From contig JABANN010000471.1 in assembly GCA_013115125.1 (NCBI GenBank), forward strand, positions 1 to 27,142: a DNA stretch of 27,142 bases, written 5' to 3'. Below the pieces are notes generated by a model that did not search any database, was not told the DNA's origin, and saw only the letters and a list, made by a program, of their open reading frames with translations. The position numbers and the translations under genes are program-made. Position 1 is the stretch's first letter. Every line of letters starts with the position of its first letter. The stretch comes from Perkinsus olseni (lineage: Eukaryota > Perkinsozoa > Perkinsida). Positions 10,501-19,897 of this stretch are shown here, one piece after another.

Positions 10501-11281
10501 TTCTTTCGGAAACTCTTGGGGAGGGTGGTGATGATATCGATCGGCTCTGGAGCGTCATAGTATTCTTGAAGGGGCGGGCTGCTGCCTCCCTAAGCAGCCA
10601 CAATGTCTCGCTGTTGTTGTAGTGCCAACTTGAAGTTCAAGTTCAAGTTCCAATTGTCAAGGGCTGGTATCACGTGCATCACCTTCGTCTCTGCGGCACA
10701 CGGGAACCCTCCGATGCTCCTAGTCAACACTAGCGACTCGAATGTTAATGTCATCGATTGCACCTACGGTAGGGAATGGGTATGTTCCAACCATGCTGAG
10801 GTTCTCCTAGCAGGTCCCCCTCCTGGAGTACTCACCAACTTGACCGTGCGTCACCGCCTACGGGTGGCGCACTCGCTGCTGCCGATCAAAAGTTGCTATT
10901 CCCCAAGCGAGATGGGCTACTGTATATCAGGGTCGGAGGATAAGGGGGTTTATATCTACTCCTTGGCGAAGACAGGCAATTACCGTATGAGTATCTTACA
11001 CCATCATACGGTACCTGTAGTGGCAGTAGCGACCAACCAGCAGGTAGGGTGAGCCTGTGGACGCTGGGGCTGCCGGTCTTCTCTGGGATGGCTATCACCA
11101 CTGAGGGATGAGGAGTCGTTGGTGCTCAGGAGAGTGTTGTTGTCGTCTTCAGGATGCCCTCCTGGCGAGCGCGGACTCGCTAGGCAAGATAGTGTTGTGG
11201 CGGCGAGTGGACTTCTCCCATCTGGAGTCAGCCTCTGGTGGGGCATCTTCGAGCTCCCATCATCACCATCACGGCCGATGA
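1591..11281 (+). CDS. Myosin F-like heavy chain with a GTPase-like insert domain and WD40 tail
   Basis: Predicted actin-based ATPase motor of 1859 residues. Domain order: N-terminal SH3-like segment and motor (about 1-790), IQ neck (about 790-945), coiled coil (about 945-1030 and 1095-1185) split by a Gly/Ala/Ser-rich linker, Rab-like GTPase-like domain (about 1185-1390), Ser-rich linker, WD40 tail (about 1480-1859). Start ATG 1591 is followed by 21 codons and a donor, and it joins in phase to the first motor exon. All 42 exons keep one frame to the TGA at 11279-11281. The motor-IQ-coiled coil-WD40 plan is that of apicomplexan class XXII MyoF, which in Toxoplasma is needed for apicoplast inheritance and centrosome positioning. 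A similar vesicle or plastid transport role here is inference. The protein ends in a run of five His plus Gly-Arg. The least certain joins are exons 6/7, 31/32 and 34/35. Confidence 0.88.
1715..5781 (+). other. Myosin motor domain exons
   Basis: The ATPase site is complete. The P-loop [12 protein letters not shown] spans the exon 4/5 junction, switch I is RNDNSSRFGKF (exon 5/6 junction), and switch II is LDIFGFECF in exon 13, followed by the conserved [19 protein letters not shown] stretch. [12 protein letters not shown] (exon 17) and the reactive-thiol/converter helix [18 protein letters not shown] (exons 17/18) are typical. The lever start [16 protein letters not shown] is in exon 20. All residues expected for an active motor that I could check are present, so the head is likely functional. 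Confidence 0.93.
5834..6390 (+). other. IQ-motif neck (light-chain binding)
   Basis: Exons 21-23 encode successive IQ-type helices: [45 protein letters not shown] and [11 protein letters not shown]. That makes at least five calmodulin or light-chain binding sites, close to the roughly six usually described for MyoF. The segment leads straight into a charged coiled coil in exons 24-25, which suggests a dimeric or extended tail. Confidence 0.88.
6985..7006 (+). other. G-quadruplex-type motif in an intron
   Basis: Four guanine runs of 5, 5, 5 and 4 separated by single T bases lie in the sense strand of the 61-nt intron 6977-7037. This is a textbook parallel quadruplex pattern with one-base loops. 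It would be present in the pre-mRNA and lies about 30 nt from the 3' splice site. Confidence 0.85.
7203..7286 (+). other. Intron carrying a tRNA T-arm/box-B-like sequence
   Basis: This 84-nt intron contains gcgggaggccgtgggttcga followed by ttct. It matches the anticodon-stem, variable-loop and T-arm order of a tRNA such as tRNA-Gly, with the pol III box B ggttcgattc at 7236. The T stem no longer pairs, so it is not a functional tRNA. It could be a fragment of a tRNA-derived SINE or pseudo-tRNA. Confidence 0.4.
7395..8424 (+). other. Rab/Ras-like GTPase-like domain inside the myosin tail
   Basis: Exons 28-33 read [15 protein letters not shown] (G1 loop GxxxxGKS, split by an intron), then [14 protein letters not shown] in the place of the DTAGQ motif, so DxxG is kept but the switch II Gln is not visible. 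The next strand, [17 protein letters not shown], is like the Rab/Ras VYDITxxxSF strand and helix. VLLFGNLQP then sits where the NKxD guanine-specificity motif should be and lacks its Lys and Asp. No clear SAK motif follows. The domain is small-GTPase-like in order and spacing but probably a pseudo-GTPase, or at least has relaxed base specificity. It sits between the coiled coil and the WD40 tail. I know of no described myosin with this insertion. Confidence 0.6.
9408..11281 (+). other. WDR13-like WD40 repeat tail
   Basis: Exons 36-42 encode WD40 blades: AVTCIAFG...[26 protein letters not shown]...[52 protein letters not shown], a [13 protein letters not shown] blade, and a last [27 protein letters not shown] blade. 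Order and wording resemble human WDR13 from memory (for example VTGSEDMCVHFF and LLASSDASGMVIVWRR). It likely forms a beta-propeller for cargo or adaptor binding. The first blade needs the intron 9496-9638 to be removed. That intron happens to remain open in frame for about 35 codons, so a read-through form would end at 9600. Confidence 0.82.
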
Positions 11282-11618
11282 TGGGGATTGCTGGAAATTC
11301 TAACCTAGGAGGATGTGTTGTGATTTCATAAACCTTTTTGTGCATCGATGGGGATCTCACAGGGATCTGCATCTGACTATTGTACAGGCCGTCGCCGCGT
11401 CACTGCTTCTCACTGCCTCTAGGGGATTGAGTCAATGAGTGTCAATAAGGATGGGCTACTGGGGTCGTTCAATGAGCTAATTTTCGAATCAAAAATCGGT
11501 CCTGGAACGGAATTTCACTTGTAAAAATCGATTCCAGAATCGATTGTGAGGTTCAGAATCACCTTAATGAACGGGGTGTGTGAGCTTGAATCTTTCGCAG
11601 TATCTTTAACTGCCTGTC
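11282..11618. other. Intergenic, two genes in tandem
   Basis: No exon is recognised between the myosin stop and the next start codon. It contains an AT-richer patch at about 11475-11560 with two copies of the palindrome aatcgatt at 11526-11533 and 11538-11545. Promoter and 3' end signals for the flanking genes should lie here but cannot be pinpointed. Confidence 0.6.
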
Positions 11619-14600
11619 ATGCAAGCAGCAGTCGAGAGAGGTCGGAGGTTGCGGGAGTGCCTACCAGCTGTGGCGGCCGCTGTCGACTGGGATGAGCGGA
11701 CGTTCGAAAATGAGGGCCAATCGTTATGGAAGTGCTTACGAGTCGGTATCCTTGACGCCGGCAAGGAGCCGAGGGTGAGGGAAGGGTCCCACCGTGGTCG
11801 TCGGGCATCGCCGCACTTGATCTTGTAGGTGCTTGATGAGATAGAGGACGCTGCAGTGAATGCAGCATGGGAGTTCATATTGAAAATTATGGAGAGATCT
11901 CCGAGAAGCGGACGTCAAGTGAGGTGCTGCAGGCCAGCGAGTTCCCCCACCGCCCGAATAGGTCCTCGAATGTGTTGCGATACTATCACCCTCCGTTCCT
12001 TGGCTGCATGGCTTTGCCAGAGTCAGCTCGCCTTCCAGACTGGCCCTGTGGCGGATAGCTCTGGGCAAGCGTCCCTCACCAGCTGACCCAGCCCAGGTGG
12101 CTCGACTGTTGCCTCGGGAGAGTCCTCGCGATCAGTTGACGGTGGTTCAGGTTATGCATCGGTTGATGTCGGGCGTTCGAGCTGTTGGTGAGAAATCGCC
12201 GAGCTGGGATGACCTACTGCGGCCGTTGGATTCGGTCCTGGCAAATCGCCACTTCCTCGACCAGTTGGTGGATTGTATGAGTAGTGACGAGCGCGCTCAG
12301 TTCACTACGGAGTGCCGAATTGGGCGATTTGTGGTACGTGGCAGCAGCTTGAGCGATGATGAAGTGGCCTCTGAGGGCGCAGTGGAGGGGGGTGAGTGGC
12401 TGAGGACCCAGCGTTGTCGCAATCTTCCCTCTCCCCCTCAGCTTCTGACGGATCGCCCAGCGTCTCCGACCGTCGCATGGCTGAGAGGCCTGGTGTTGAT
12501 GTTGCCTCGGGCAAGGACATAGTCCAGAGCCTTATCACCTCTACGGCAGAGGCTATGGAAGTCGCGTACGGTTGAATGGGGGATGGAGCCAGGGCGCAGT
12601 GGAAGCCGCATACAGCACAGTGCTTCTCGTTTGAAACCTAGCCGAAATGATAGCACCGTGCATTCCTCTAATATCGTCTTTATCATTCCGCGTTGCAGCG
12701 TATCAAGGCCTTCTCTACTGCCATTGTTTTGATGTTTTCCAGCGATTAGAAGTCCCAAATTGAGAGGATCATTCGATCGTATGGGAAGTTGGAGAACTCT
12801 CCTCGATGCCCGCCAGGAGCCGTCGCTCGTTCGTCACGCCCAAAAGTTGTCGATCGCCCCTCCGTGGTCTCCCCTGTGTATTCCGTTTCATTAGGTTCAG
12901 TATTCCTAGCATACTGGAAGCTTGATCAGGTGCGTTGATCACCTCCCCTTCAGGTCCGTATGCCTGGACAACTACTTCCATCTCGATGGGCTGTCCCCCC
13001 AGTGCGACTACAACAACATCGCTCGGCAGTGTCTCCAAGATTTGAAACGGTTATCGGCGCGTCTCGATAACCTAAAGGTCGGTCGAGCACTCACCGCTTC
13101 GCTTCAGTTTGTGTGTAAGCAGGCGAGGCTGTTGTTTTTCGGACCATGTCAAACGGGACGGACCAGTCTCGTTGCAGCACTGGTTGGGTTCCCGATGGAA
13201 ACAGTGGATACAAGGACGGCATGTGAGTCCCATCTCTGTTCTAGTGGCTCTTTGCACGCCATGCAAGGGATGGCTTATCGTGTTCTCAGTGACTACGGAG
13301 TGGCATCACTCGCCCTCGTTGGTGGTCCCTCGGATCGTCATGCCCTTGCAGTTGAATGAGCATCTGCAGGAATGGGAGGCGTCTTTGATGACCAGAAGAC
13401 ACGATGAAGAGGAGGATGGCCCTGCCCTGAGAGCCCCCCTGCCTTGCTCGGCCGAAGGGGTGAGTACGGCTTATCCTGACCTTGGTTGTCGATCGTCGCG
13501 GCTCCGGGATGCTACGGATTTATCGACTAATGCTTCGGTTACGAATTGTTATGGGCTCCTGAAGAGAATCAGAGAACGGTTCATTGGATATTGGAAACGC
13601 TTTACTTGCGTTCCCCTTCAGGTGGAGGCCGTAAATGCTTTGATGCAGCGTGTCAACGGCATCGTCTGGGCTGGCCGGGAGAAGGGTATAATAACGGAAC
13701 AGCAGGCCAGGCTTCTCACCCATCCAGAGATGGCTCTGTCAATATTCACAGACTTCGGCCACCCAACTTCGAGTACGTACGCTGCTACTGAGTGTGGTTC
13801 CGCAGCTGGCCTGTAGCTACTCCTGATGGGGATCGACCTGGCGAGCTCATCCTTGTTGACGCCCCGTCACCGGATGGCAAGCTGTTCGACGCGGGGTCCA
13901 TGTCCCAGATGCTGCGCGTCCAGGCAAAGCAGTCCAACGGCATGGTGAGCGGGCAGGGGTAGGCTCGCGTGGATATTTCTTGTAGATTCTGGTTGTCGAT
14001 GCGTCCCGTCATCCGACGGCGGCTGATTTCCCCTCACTGATCAACTTGTTGAGGAGCTTCCAGAGTGACGGCTGCCTCAGGGCGGAGGATCTGTGGATAG
14101 TCGGCAATTGCGTGGACAGACTCCCTGACTTCCACTTGCCGGATGATGGCCGTGCAGGCTGCGAAGCCGCTGCTAGGTGAGCTAATGCTCAGTTTTTAGG
14201 CTCAGTACCTGTCTCAGTAAGGGCTCGTGTGTTGGAGGTCGTCGAGGTGTGTGCCTTGAAGGCTCAGCCTTCAAGAGTGTCGCTCTAACAGGATCTGGTC
14301 GTATAGTGCAACATTGTCGTGCTATTCATCGGAAGACGTTCACTTGTTCCTGAGCTTAGTTCAGCTTAGTTCTAGTCGCTTGGTATATCGATTTTGACTG
14401 TACTGTAGGTCCTCACTGCGGGAGGTCTTCGCTCCTGTCTTGGCCGTCGAGTCGAGGATGGAGAGCGGCAATGAGAGATGCCTCGTCGCATCAGCTCGGC
14501 TAGCTAGTTTGGGAGAGTAAGGCACTACTGGGTGGTGGGTGAAAGTTCGAGTGGATCTTAATTTCGCTGTCGTTGGCGCTCGTCCAAAGCTGCTATCGTC

Positions 14601-16686
14601 ACCGCGACGTTCTAGTCCTTCTCGCTAGGGACGCAGTGACTGGCCCGAAAATGGTAATGGTGGAATCTTGAGGCGACTCGGTGGAACTGTAAAGTTGAAA
14701 CTGAAACGGGGAGTATGATGAGGAAGGTGTTGTGGAAAGCTGTACCTACTCAGTGGCCAGGTACGGCAAGTGGAAGATGCACACCCTGTTCGGTCATGGA
14801 CGGAAGAAGTCCAGCGCTGTTATGAATACTACAGCCATGATGGAACTTGGGAAGGACACTTGGTTTGCCAACGTGAGCTGTCCAACATATCAGGCCACAG
14901 CGCCGTTTCACTTTTGTTCGTTGAATTAACTCGGTTTGACTTGATGCATTCGATCTTCCATCGTTGGTGTTCCATCAGATCGCCTCTGTGCTACACGGCA
15001 TCCACTGGGCCGCATCCGTGAGGGGTATGTCCTTGAAGGCCTGGGACAAGGAGATGAGGGTGCTCATGTCACACGGCAAGGTTCAAGGTGAGAACGTCTG
15101 GTTTTACTGGAGTTTGTGAGACTGGAAGGATGGCAATGGTCATCTCGGCCATCCAGGAGCTTCCTTTTCTCCCTCAGGTCTTGTTGCGTCGTCCATCCTC
15201 GGGCCAGCATGCACGTCGATGATGCAGCGCAGTGTTGAGCTTACGCTACACCAATTACGAGCTATTGTAAGGTCTATCGTCGAAGCCGCTAGGTAGTGAT
15301 ACCTATTCTGTCAGGTTGGCGATTTCACGGAGGAGATCAGTGCCTTGTCCGGCGGCAACGTGGATGATCAGCGAGGAGCTGACTCTCATAAACTGGACCA
15401 ACTTCGCGCAGTTTTTGCTACATTCCTGGCGGACGTTGAGAGTGTAGAGGACTTGTGTATAATCTGCTTTCATGCTTGTTTTTGGTAGAGGGTCGCGGCA
15501 GCATTCTTGGAGCTTCCAGGAGAGGAGGAGAGCTGTGGGGAAGTCATACAGGAAGCGATGAAATCGGACGTAGGAGCAGCTTCACCACGGCCCTGTCGAA
15601 TATCATTTTTCTCCATTCGTCAGGAGCTGGTAAGGTTCGAGGACGTGAGCTCATCGCCGGTGTTGGAGTATCTTCGGAGAGTATCAGAGCAGGCTATGGA
15701 GGAATGGAATGGCGCGTGAGTTTGCTATACGATCCTTTTTCACTGGGTGATATCTTGGTGGCATCATAGTTAATCCCAAGTTGATGCATGGGAGTCTGTT
15801 CACGCAACCTGCTAGGACAGCGCTTCATCGATCTGGATTTCTCGAACTGTGCTACTGCGCTACGCTCGCTCTAGGTACACTGTATGTGCCAACCAGGCAT
15901 ACAAGTCAACGGTGACGGCCTTGGAAAAATGGACCAGAACCGTCGGGCATCACCTTCGGAGGAGTCGGGCGGATGGAGCGTTGCGGAAGCGGGTGGCTGA
16001 GAGGCTCTCGTCTCTCCACGACCGAATATCCGATGGCCCCTTCGAGTGCATTCCACCAGAGAATGCATGGAAGGACATCATCCTTGACACGGTCAAAAAG
16101 TGAGCCTCCTCGCAGCGGCTCGGCGTGCAAGCCTCGATCAGGGACGTAAGCGTCGTCAAGCAGCAGTCTCTGTTCAGTCGAGCGAAGGAGTATGAGCTGC
16201 ATCGGCCTGCAGTGGACAAGTAGGCTCTTCGGTAGGTAGGAATGAAAGGCGATTATCTTAGGTTCCTCCGAGCTTTTCACGCTCTCTGGTCAGCTCAAGT
16301 TGAGGCGGATTCAGTCACCAATTTCGTCAACCCAATCAAGCATAACTTCGAAGAAGTATAGAAGAGCTTGCTTATTCATCCTCAGTATGATACCAGCTCA
16401 GATCTGTGAAGTACTTTGCACGCCACCGAGCTCGCTGGGCGGGGAATCGCCAGACGGCAGCACGGACTTCGCCTTTGTGCCCGTCTTGAGCCGAGCATTA
16501 GACAAGCTCAAGGACTTCCATCTCGGCATGGGAGACGACGGACGGGTAGGGTATGGTTTACAGACCTGAGACCTAGCACTGACTACCGATTTCTAGGACT
16601 CCATGAGATTGGACAAGCAGCGGTGCAAGGGTGTACAAGCTGAAGTCTCAGAGGCAGTAGAGGCCGTGAAGGATATGGATTGGTAG
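11619..16686 (+). CDS. Dynamin-superfamily-like large GTPase, divergent
   Basis: Intron-dense gene for about 990 residues. An N-terminal helical region (about 1-290) leads to a P-loop-like LLFFGPCQTGRTSLVAALVG, where Arg replaces the invariant Lys. VPRIVMPLQLNE follows, in the position of dynamin TRRPLxLxL. Next come GELILVDAPSPDG, in the place of LVDLPG, then a strand ILVVDASRHPTAADF and WIVGNCVDR, in the place of the NKxD motif with Asn and Asp kept. After about residue 520 it is almost all amphipathic helix, as in a dynamin stalk. The ATG at 11619 opens a 52-codon exon; the stop is TAG 16684-16686. Membrane remodelling would be the family expectation, but GTP hydrolysis is doubtful. It could be another P-loop family, as the match rests on motif order only. 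Confidence 0.55.
11619..16686 (+). other. Exon map of the dynamin-like gene
   Basis: Exons read by eye: 11619-11774, 11829-11923, 12021-12391, 12442-12565, 12954-13077, 13120-13222, 13290-13459, 13622-13737, 13806-13944, 13986-14176, 14409-14516, about 14754-14900, 14979-15087, 15178-15266, 15315-15443, 15489-15569, 15624-15715, 15875-16099, 16142-16219, 16262-16355, 16402-16545, 16597-16686. Most phases agree. The joins at 11923/12021 and around 14517-14979 are uncertain, because the donor and acceptor that keep frame are not the strongest local matches. The intron 12566-12953 may hide a further small exon. Confidence 0.55.
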
Positions 16687-17440
16687 GGGAAGCTACGGAT
16701 CCGAGTTGGCCGCCACCGTTTACTTGCAGTTACCACCGCAAAGAGCTTGGCGGGGTGAGCCCATCAAAGAGCTGGTTTCCTTGGATGTAACAAGTTTCTG
16801 AAACATAAGCTACGTTTCCGCGAGCTTCGCAACTGCGTTCTAGCTTTATCTCTTCCCCCCTGTGTCAATTACGCTCCCTACAGTGAAGCGCGTTGCCGAC
16901 CCATGCACACCCAACCAACGTTTGGCTTATGTGTTTCCTGTCTATGTAGCTCATCTCCCATCACCAATGGAGTAGTGCCCTCCGAGTGGGTTTATTGCCT
17001 CCCTGGCCATAGAAGCGAGTCAGGATTTCTTGCTCGCCCGTACGGCTGAGCCTCAGCCGCTGAAGGAACTCCATGAAACAAGCTCAGGGGGCGTCAGTTT
17101 ACGGCATGGGGATCAGTTTCACCTGGGCCGACTTTTATTATATTTCTCGTTGAGCGGCTCAGTTCGACCATCACTCCGAAGTTCGCGTTGGTGAGAACGA
17201 CGGACTGAGTTGTCTCTCGCGCCTGTATTAGAGACAAACGACCATCTCCCCGGCCAGTCTGGTACAGCTATCTTCAGCTGGACTCCGTGCTAGAGATGGA
17301 TCTATCGTGGATACTTTGCGGACTCGTCGGGTACATCCGCCGATGAAATTCCCACTCCTCTGCGACCGCATCATCGCGTTTGACCGAAGCCAACCCATCG
17401 CCATTCTGGTCGCGAAATCCCGAAATGTGAAACCGCGGTA
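16687..17440. other. Non-coding or unrecognised stretch
   Basis: No exon can be supported. A reverse-strand open frame at 17228-17506 has no recognisable domain. The region carries a 30-bp exact copy (17165-17194) of coding sequence from the synthetase-glycosyltransferase gene 2.8 kb downstream. Around 17410-17490 there is an imperfect inverted repeat built of gaaatcccgaaa and gtttcgggaaatc, with further gtttcac/gtgaaac pairs. Confidence 0.5.
17165..17194 (+). repeat. 30-bp direct repeat, copy 1
   Basis: Begins cgaccatcactccgaag and ends gcgttggtga. It is identical over 30 bases to 19984-20013, while both flanks differ at once. Copy 2 is coding (residues DHHSEVRVG of the amidotransferase domain). 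Copy 1 lies in sequence with no visible gene and could be a remnant of a decayed paralogue. Confidence 0.9.
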
Positions 17441-17499
17441 GCGCCTTGGGTGGTTTCGGGAAATCGCGGTGTTTTGATACGGTTTCACGCGAAGTACTA

Positions 17500-17822
17500 A
17501 CTTCATTTACTACTTCGAGAAATTGGTGTCGTGGTTACTGGGTGCCCTTCGAGTGGAATGGCGGTAAACACGAAATGAAGACCTTGAAAATGCAAGCCGC
17601 TTCTGCTCAGAATCGCCTGCGCCATTCCGAGAAGCCAAAGGAGGCCTTCCTACCACGGTAAGGCAATCAACAATCAATCTTTTATCTAGCGTTACGCTAG
17701 ATGAGAAGGTGATTCTTGGCAGTGTTCAAAGCTCGACTGAGAAGTTGGTTGCGTTGGAAGACCTGAGTGTTCGCATCGCAGATACCGTTACAACTGTGCT
17801 TGAACACAACAGCGCAGAGTAA
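17500..17822 (+). CDS. Small unknown protein, 3' exons only
   Basis: The end of a gene is suggested by a Lys/Gln-rich stretch (KTLKMQAASAQNRLRHSEK) up to a donor near 17659, then an exon reading VTLDEKVILGSVQSSTEK and ALEDLSVRIADTVTTVLEH, closing with TAA at 17820-17822. Composition is helical, possibly coiled coil. The joining intron would be only 32 nt (17660-17691), shorter than its neighbours, so the exact junction is doubtful. The start and upstream exons were not found. No family is recognised. Confidence 0.35.
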
Positions 17823-18195
17823 GCTCTCTTGGCGTAGCCCAGAGGCAGAGTTGTACTTGTGTACATTGTAACTGAGAAGCTGTGACGGCTAGATTTGCTG
17901 GGCGACCTAGGACGACATAGAAGAGAGGAGTTACATTGTACAGTACTTCAAGGAGAGGCAAGCCAGAGCCAATGGCATCACAGCAATGCACACGAATCAT
18001 GACGAGGGGATTTTGTTCAGTCATTACGATCAGCCACGTCCCTGTTAGGTTGCCCCTACATAGAAAAGAGTATGATGATCAGCCACTCTCCGGCCAGATC
18101 AGCAAATAGCAGATAAGTAGTCAAGTAATACCCTTGAAGTGGTCGCCGGTTGATAAAAAATAATAATAATATGAGTCCTTCTCCAACTGCTCCTC
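17823..18195. other. Convergent intergenic region
   Basis: It lies between the ends of two convergent genes. It includes an AT-rich tract at 18153-18172 with a taataataat run. No gene is seen. A reverse open frame at 17788-18024 has no recognisable features. Confidence 0.5.
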
Positions 18196-18985
18196 TCATA
18201 CCTTTTCTAGGAAATGATAGTCACCTCGCTTGGGAACAAGAACGACTACATCGATGTCCTCCACCAAAGCACCCTCCACCGTGGTCTTGAACAGCGACTG
18301 CATCTTGGTCAGAGCCGGGCTTGAAAAGGTCAGAGTTCGGAAGCTTTGGGGATTACTTGGCCCGAGACTCACCGGGACAACACCAGTGAAGGACACGCTG
18401 GTGTCATCGTTTCTACCACCGATGCTAAGCGCCGCGGTGGGTGGGTCTGCGTCGAGGGCCATGTAAACCTGAGCATACTGTCCTCGGGTCAAACTTTTGT
18501 ATTCATAGAGCTGCTGGGCTGAGAACTCTCTTATACGGCGACTGCTGCCGAAAATAGCAATAGGATCCAATCGGTGAGTAACAGGCCTCCTTCGTGAGCT
18601 TTATAGTAGCCGATCCATCCTTGGGGTATGCATAGACGACATTTGGTTCCTCGGGGGACACCTTGAGGTCGAACAGAACGTCGGCAAAGGGATACCTCAC
18701 GGGATCTAGTTTTTGGCCATCTATTTCAATAATAACCTGACCGTCCTCACCAAGGGTTACGTCGTTGAAGTGTAGATTCATAAACTGGCCGCTCGCAGAG
18801 TTGTATCCAAGTGAAGCGCTAGTTTCAGAATCGTATTGAAACATGAAGCAGGGAAGAGTGCTCAGAGACTCGGCGTCTTGAAGCGAGCAATATCTACCCG
18901 GGGTGAGAGCCTCGGACGGGTTTGCAACAAAGGTGGATATAACGATAGCGGTGATCCCGGCAAAGATTTGGTAACGATGAAACAT
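18196..18985 (-). CDS. Secreted protein of unknown family
   Basis: It starts with ATG at 18985 (minus). The first 26 residues form a clear signal peptide: a short basic start, the hydrophobic core IFAGITAIVISTFVA, then NPSEA before LTPGRYC. The mature part is acidic and polar, with FMFQYDSETSASLGYNS, EIDGQKLDPVRYPF and later YMALDADPPTAALSIGG, and looks like a beta-rich extracellular domain. It is probably exported or surface-bound. I recognise no family; parasite lineages often have expanded sets of such proteins (inference). The N-terminal frame runs to a stop at 18503, while the C-terminal part (REFSAQQLYEYKSLTR onward, to the stop at 18196) is in another frame, open from 18570. No GT-AG intron joins them in phase, so there is a frameshift, an unusual splice site or an assembly error at about 18503-18590. 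Confidence 0.7.
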
Positions 18986-19041
18986 CGCTGAATGAACCTA
19001 ATGAAACCCACTTTAAAGAATGTGACTGCAATTTATGATTT

Positions 19042-19088
19042 AAATTTCGAAAAAGGTATTTAAATTCTAAATACCTTTTTTGAAATTT
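19042..19088. repeat. 21-bp stem hairpin in AT-rich promoter region
   Basis: The left arm 19042-19062 (aaatttcgaaaaaggtattt, then a) pairs with the right arm 19068-19088 across a 5-nt aattc loop. All 21 positions pair if one G-T wobble is allowed. It lies 57 bp upstream of the secreted-protein start codon. It could be a small palindromic element, a regulatory cruciform or part of a decayed mobile element. Confidence 0.85.
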
Positions 19089-19189
19089 GAAATGTATGAA
19101 AGGTCGTATTTTTAAAGTGAATTTTTGAGATCGATTTAAATAATGCAACTTCGTTTTCGAAAAATTTGATAAATTCTATTATATAAGCA

Positions 19190-19569
19190 ATGGAAGTGTC
19201 AATTCTTGGGACTAGGCCTTCGGTGCGCAGGGGGGCGGAGCTCGCATGTAGAATTCAAGCCGAGGGAATAAACAAGTGTACTGATAAGTCCACATGGACT
19301 TCGTATAAACTTGGTGTGTTGAGCTGCTTTGTCGTATGTTTCCTCCGATAAGTTACTGTCACATGTGTCACCAGAGATGACAACTACGAGCTCCAGTTTC
19401 GGTCTTTCAGCGATTGTTGAGCTTTTGACTTCGTGTTGCACGAAGCTTGCTTAGGGATCGACTTCGACATGCATAAAATAGGAATGGAAATTCGTGAAAA
19501 GGATGTGGAAAAATATCGATCACCAGAAATTGAAACGAAAATAGATAATATGGAAGAGTCAATTCTTGG
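19190..19569 (+). repeat. Dispersed 20-bp direct repeat pair
   Basis: 19190-19209 and 19550-19569 share atggaag-n-gtcaattcttgg with a single mismatch, 360 bp apart in the same orientation. They flank 340 bp of sequence between the two divergent genes. Confidence 0.8.
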
Positions 19570-19897
19570 AATCGATCGGTGTATAAGATGAAAGGCTCTA
19601 TACTATAAGTCTCAGAGAAATACTTTTGGAGAGCGTGCTTTTCCAGCATGGGAATTAGCTTCTTCTGCGGTTACTTGTAAATTACAAGTTGTAATAGCGT
19701 TATCATACTTCAATTCAAGCGACGCAGTCCGAACTCAACTATACTGGCGGCATGGCTGATCTTGGGCTGCCTCTTATCGGACGTGTACATCCCAGCATAC
19801 CCCCAGGGGTGGGTCTCTATGACAGTCCCCGTTGGGGATAGATAATCACCCGTTGAAGACCTGCATCACCTCCTTAGTTTGTTCTCTCAACACCATC

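Larger units (their letters stand above)
1591..11281 (+). other. Exon map of the myosin F-like gene
   Basis: Exons read from GT-AG sites and frame continuity: 1591-1654, 1715-1842, 1896-2040, 2092-2280, 2330-2492, 2541-2608, 2684-2718, 2779-2865, 2915-3071, 3335-3420, 3473-3658, 3710-3794, 4153-4301, 4451-4641, 4689-4791, 5046-5222, 5274-5396, 5445-5526, 5577-5650, 5701-5781, 5834-6027, 6074-6179, 6229-6390, 6442-6576, 6624-6738, 6795-6976, 7038-7202, 7287-7442, 7499-7629, 7677-7755, 7805-7854, 8058-8295, 8341-8424, 8532-8682, 9222-9349, 9408-9495, 9639-9775, 10031-10150, 10198-10293, 10338-10477, 10623-11043, 11153-11281. Most introns are 45-60 nt. Longer ones (200-540 nt) follow exons 9, 12, 15, 31, 34 and 37. 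The sum is 5580 nt, a multiple of three. Confidence 0.75.
18986..19897. other. AT-rich divergent intergenic region
   Basis: It separates the secreted-protein gene (minus) from the synthetase-glycosyltransferase gene (plus), so it should hold both promoters. It is clearly richer in A+T than the surroundings, especially 19000-19190 and 19470-19600. It holds a long hairpin (19042-19088) and a pair of near-identical 20-bp direct repeats (19190 and 19550). No coding exon is recognised. Confidence 0.6.

Noticed and set aside
13738-13805. An ultra-short 29-nt intron (13777-13805) in the dynamin-like gene
   Set aside because: A 68-nt intron with a donor at 13738 gives the same phase and a better join to the G3 strand. 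A similar 26-nt candidate at 24808 was replaced by a 51-nt intron that yields a perfect LRR.
19832-19897. Longer N-terminus for the synthetase-glycosyltransferase
   Set aside because: The upstream frame begins at a non-ATG codon, and any extension would bury the catalytic Cys that must follow the initiator Met.
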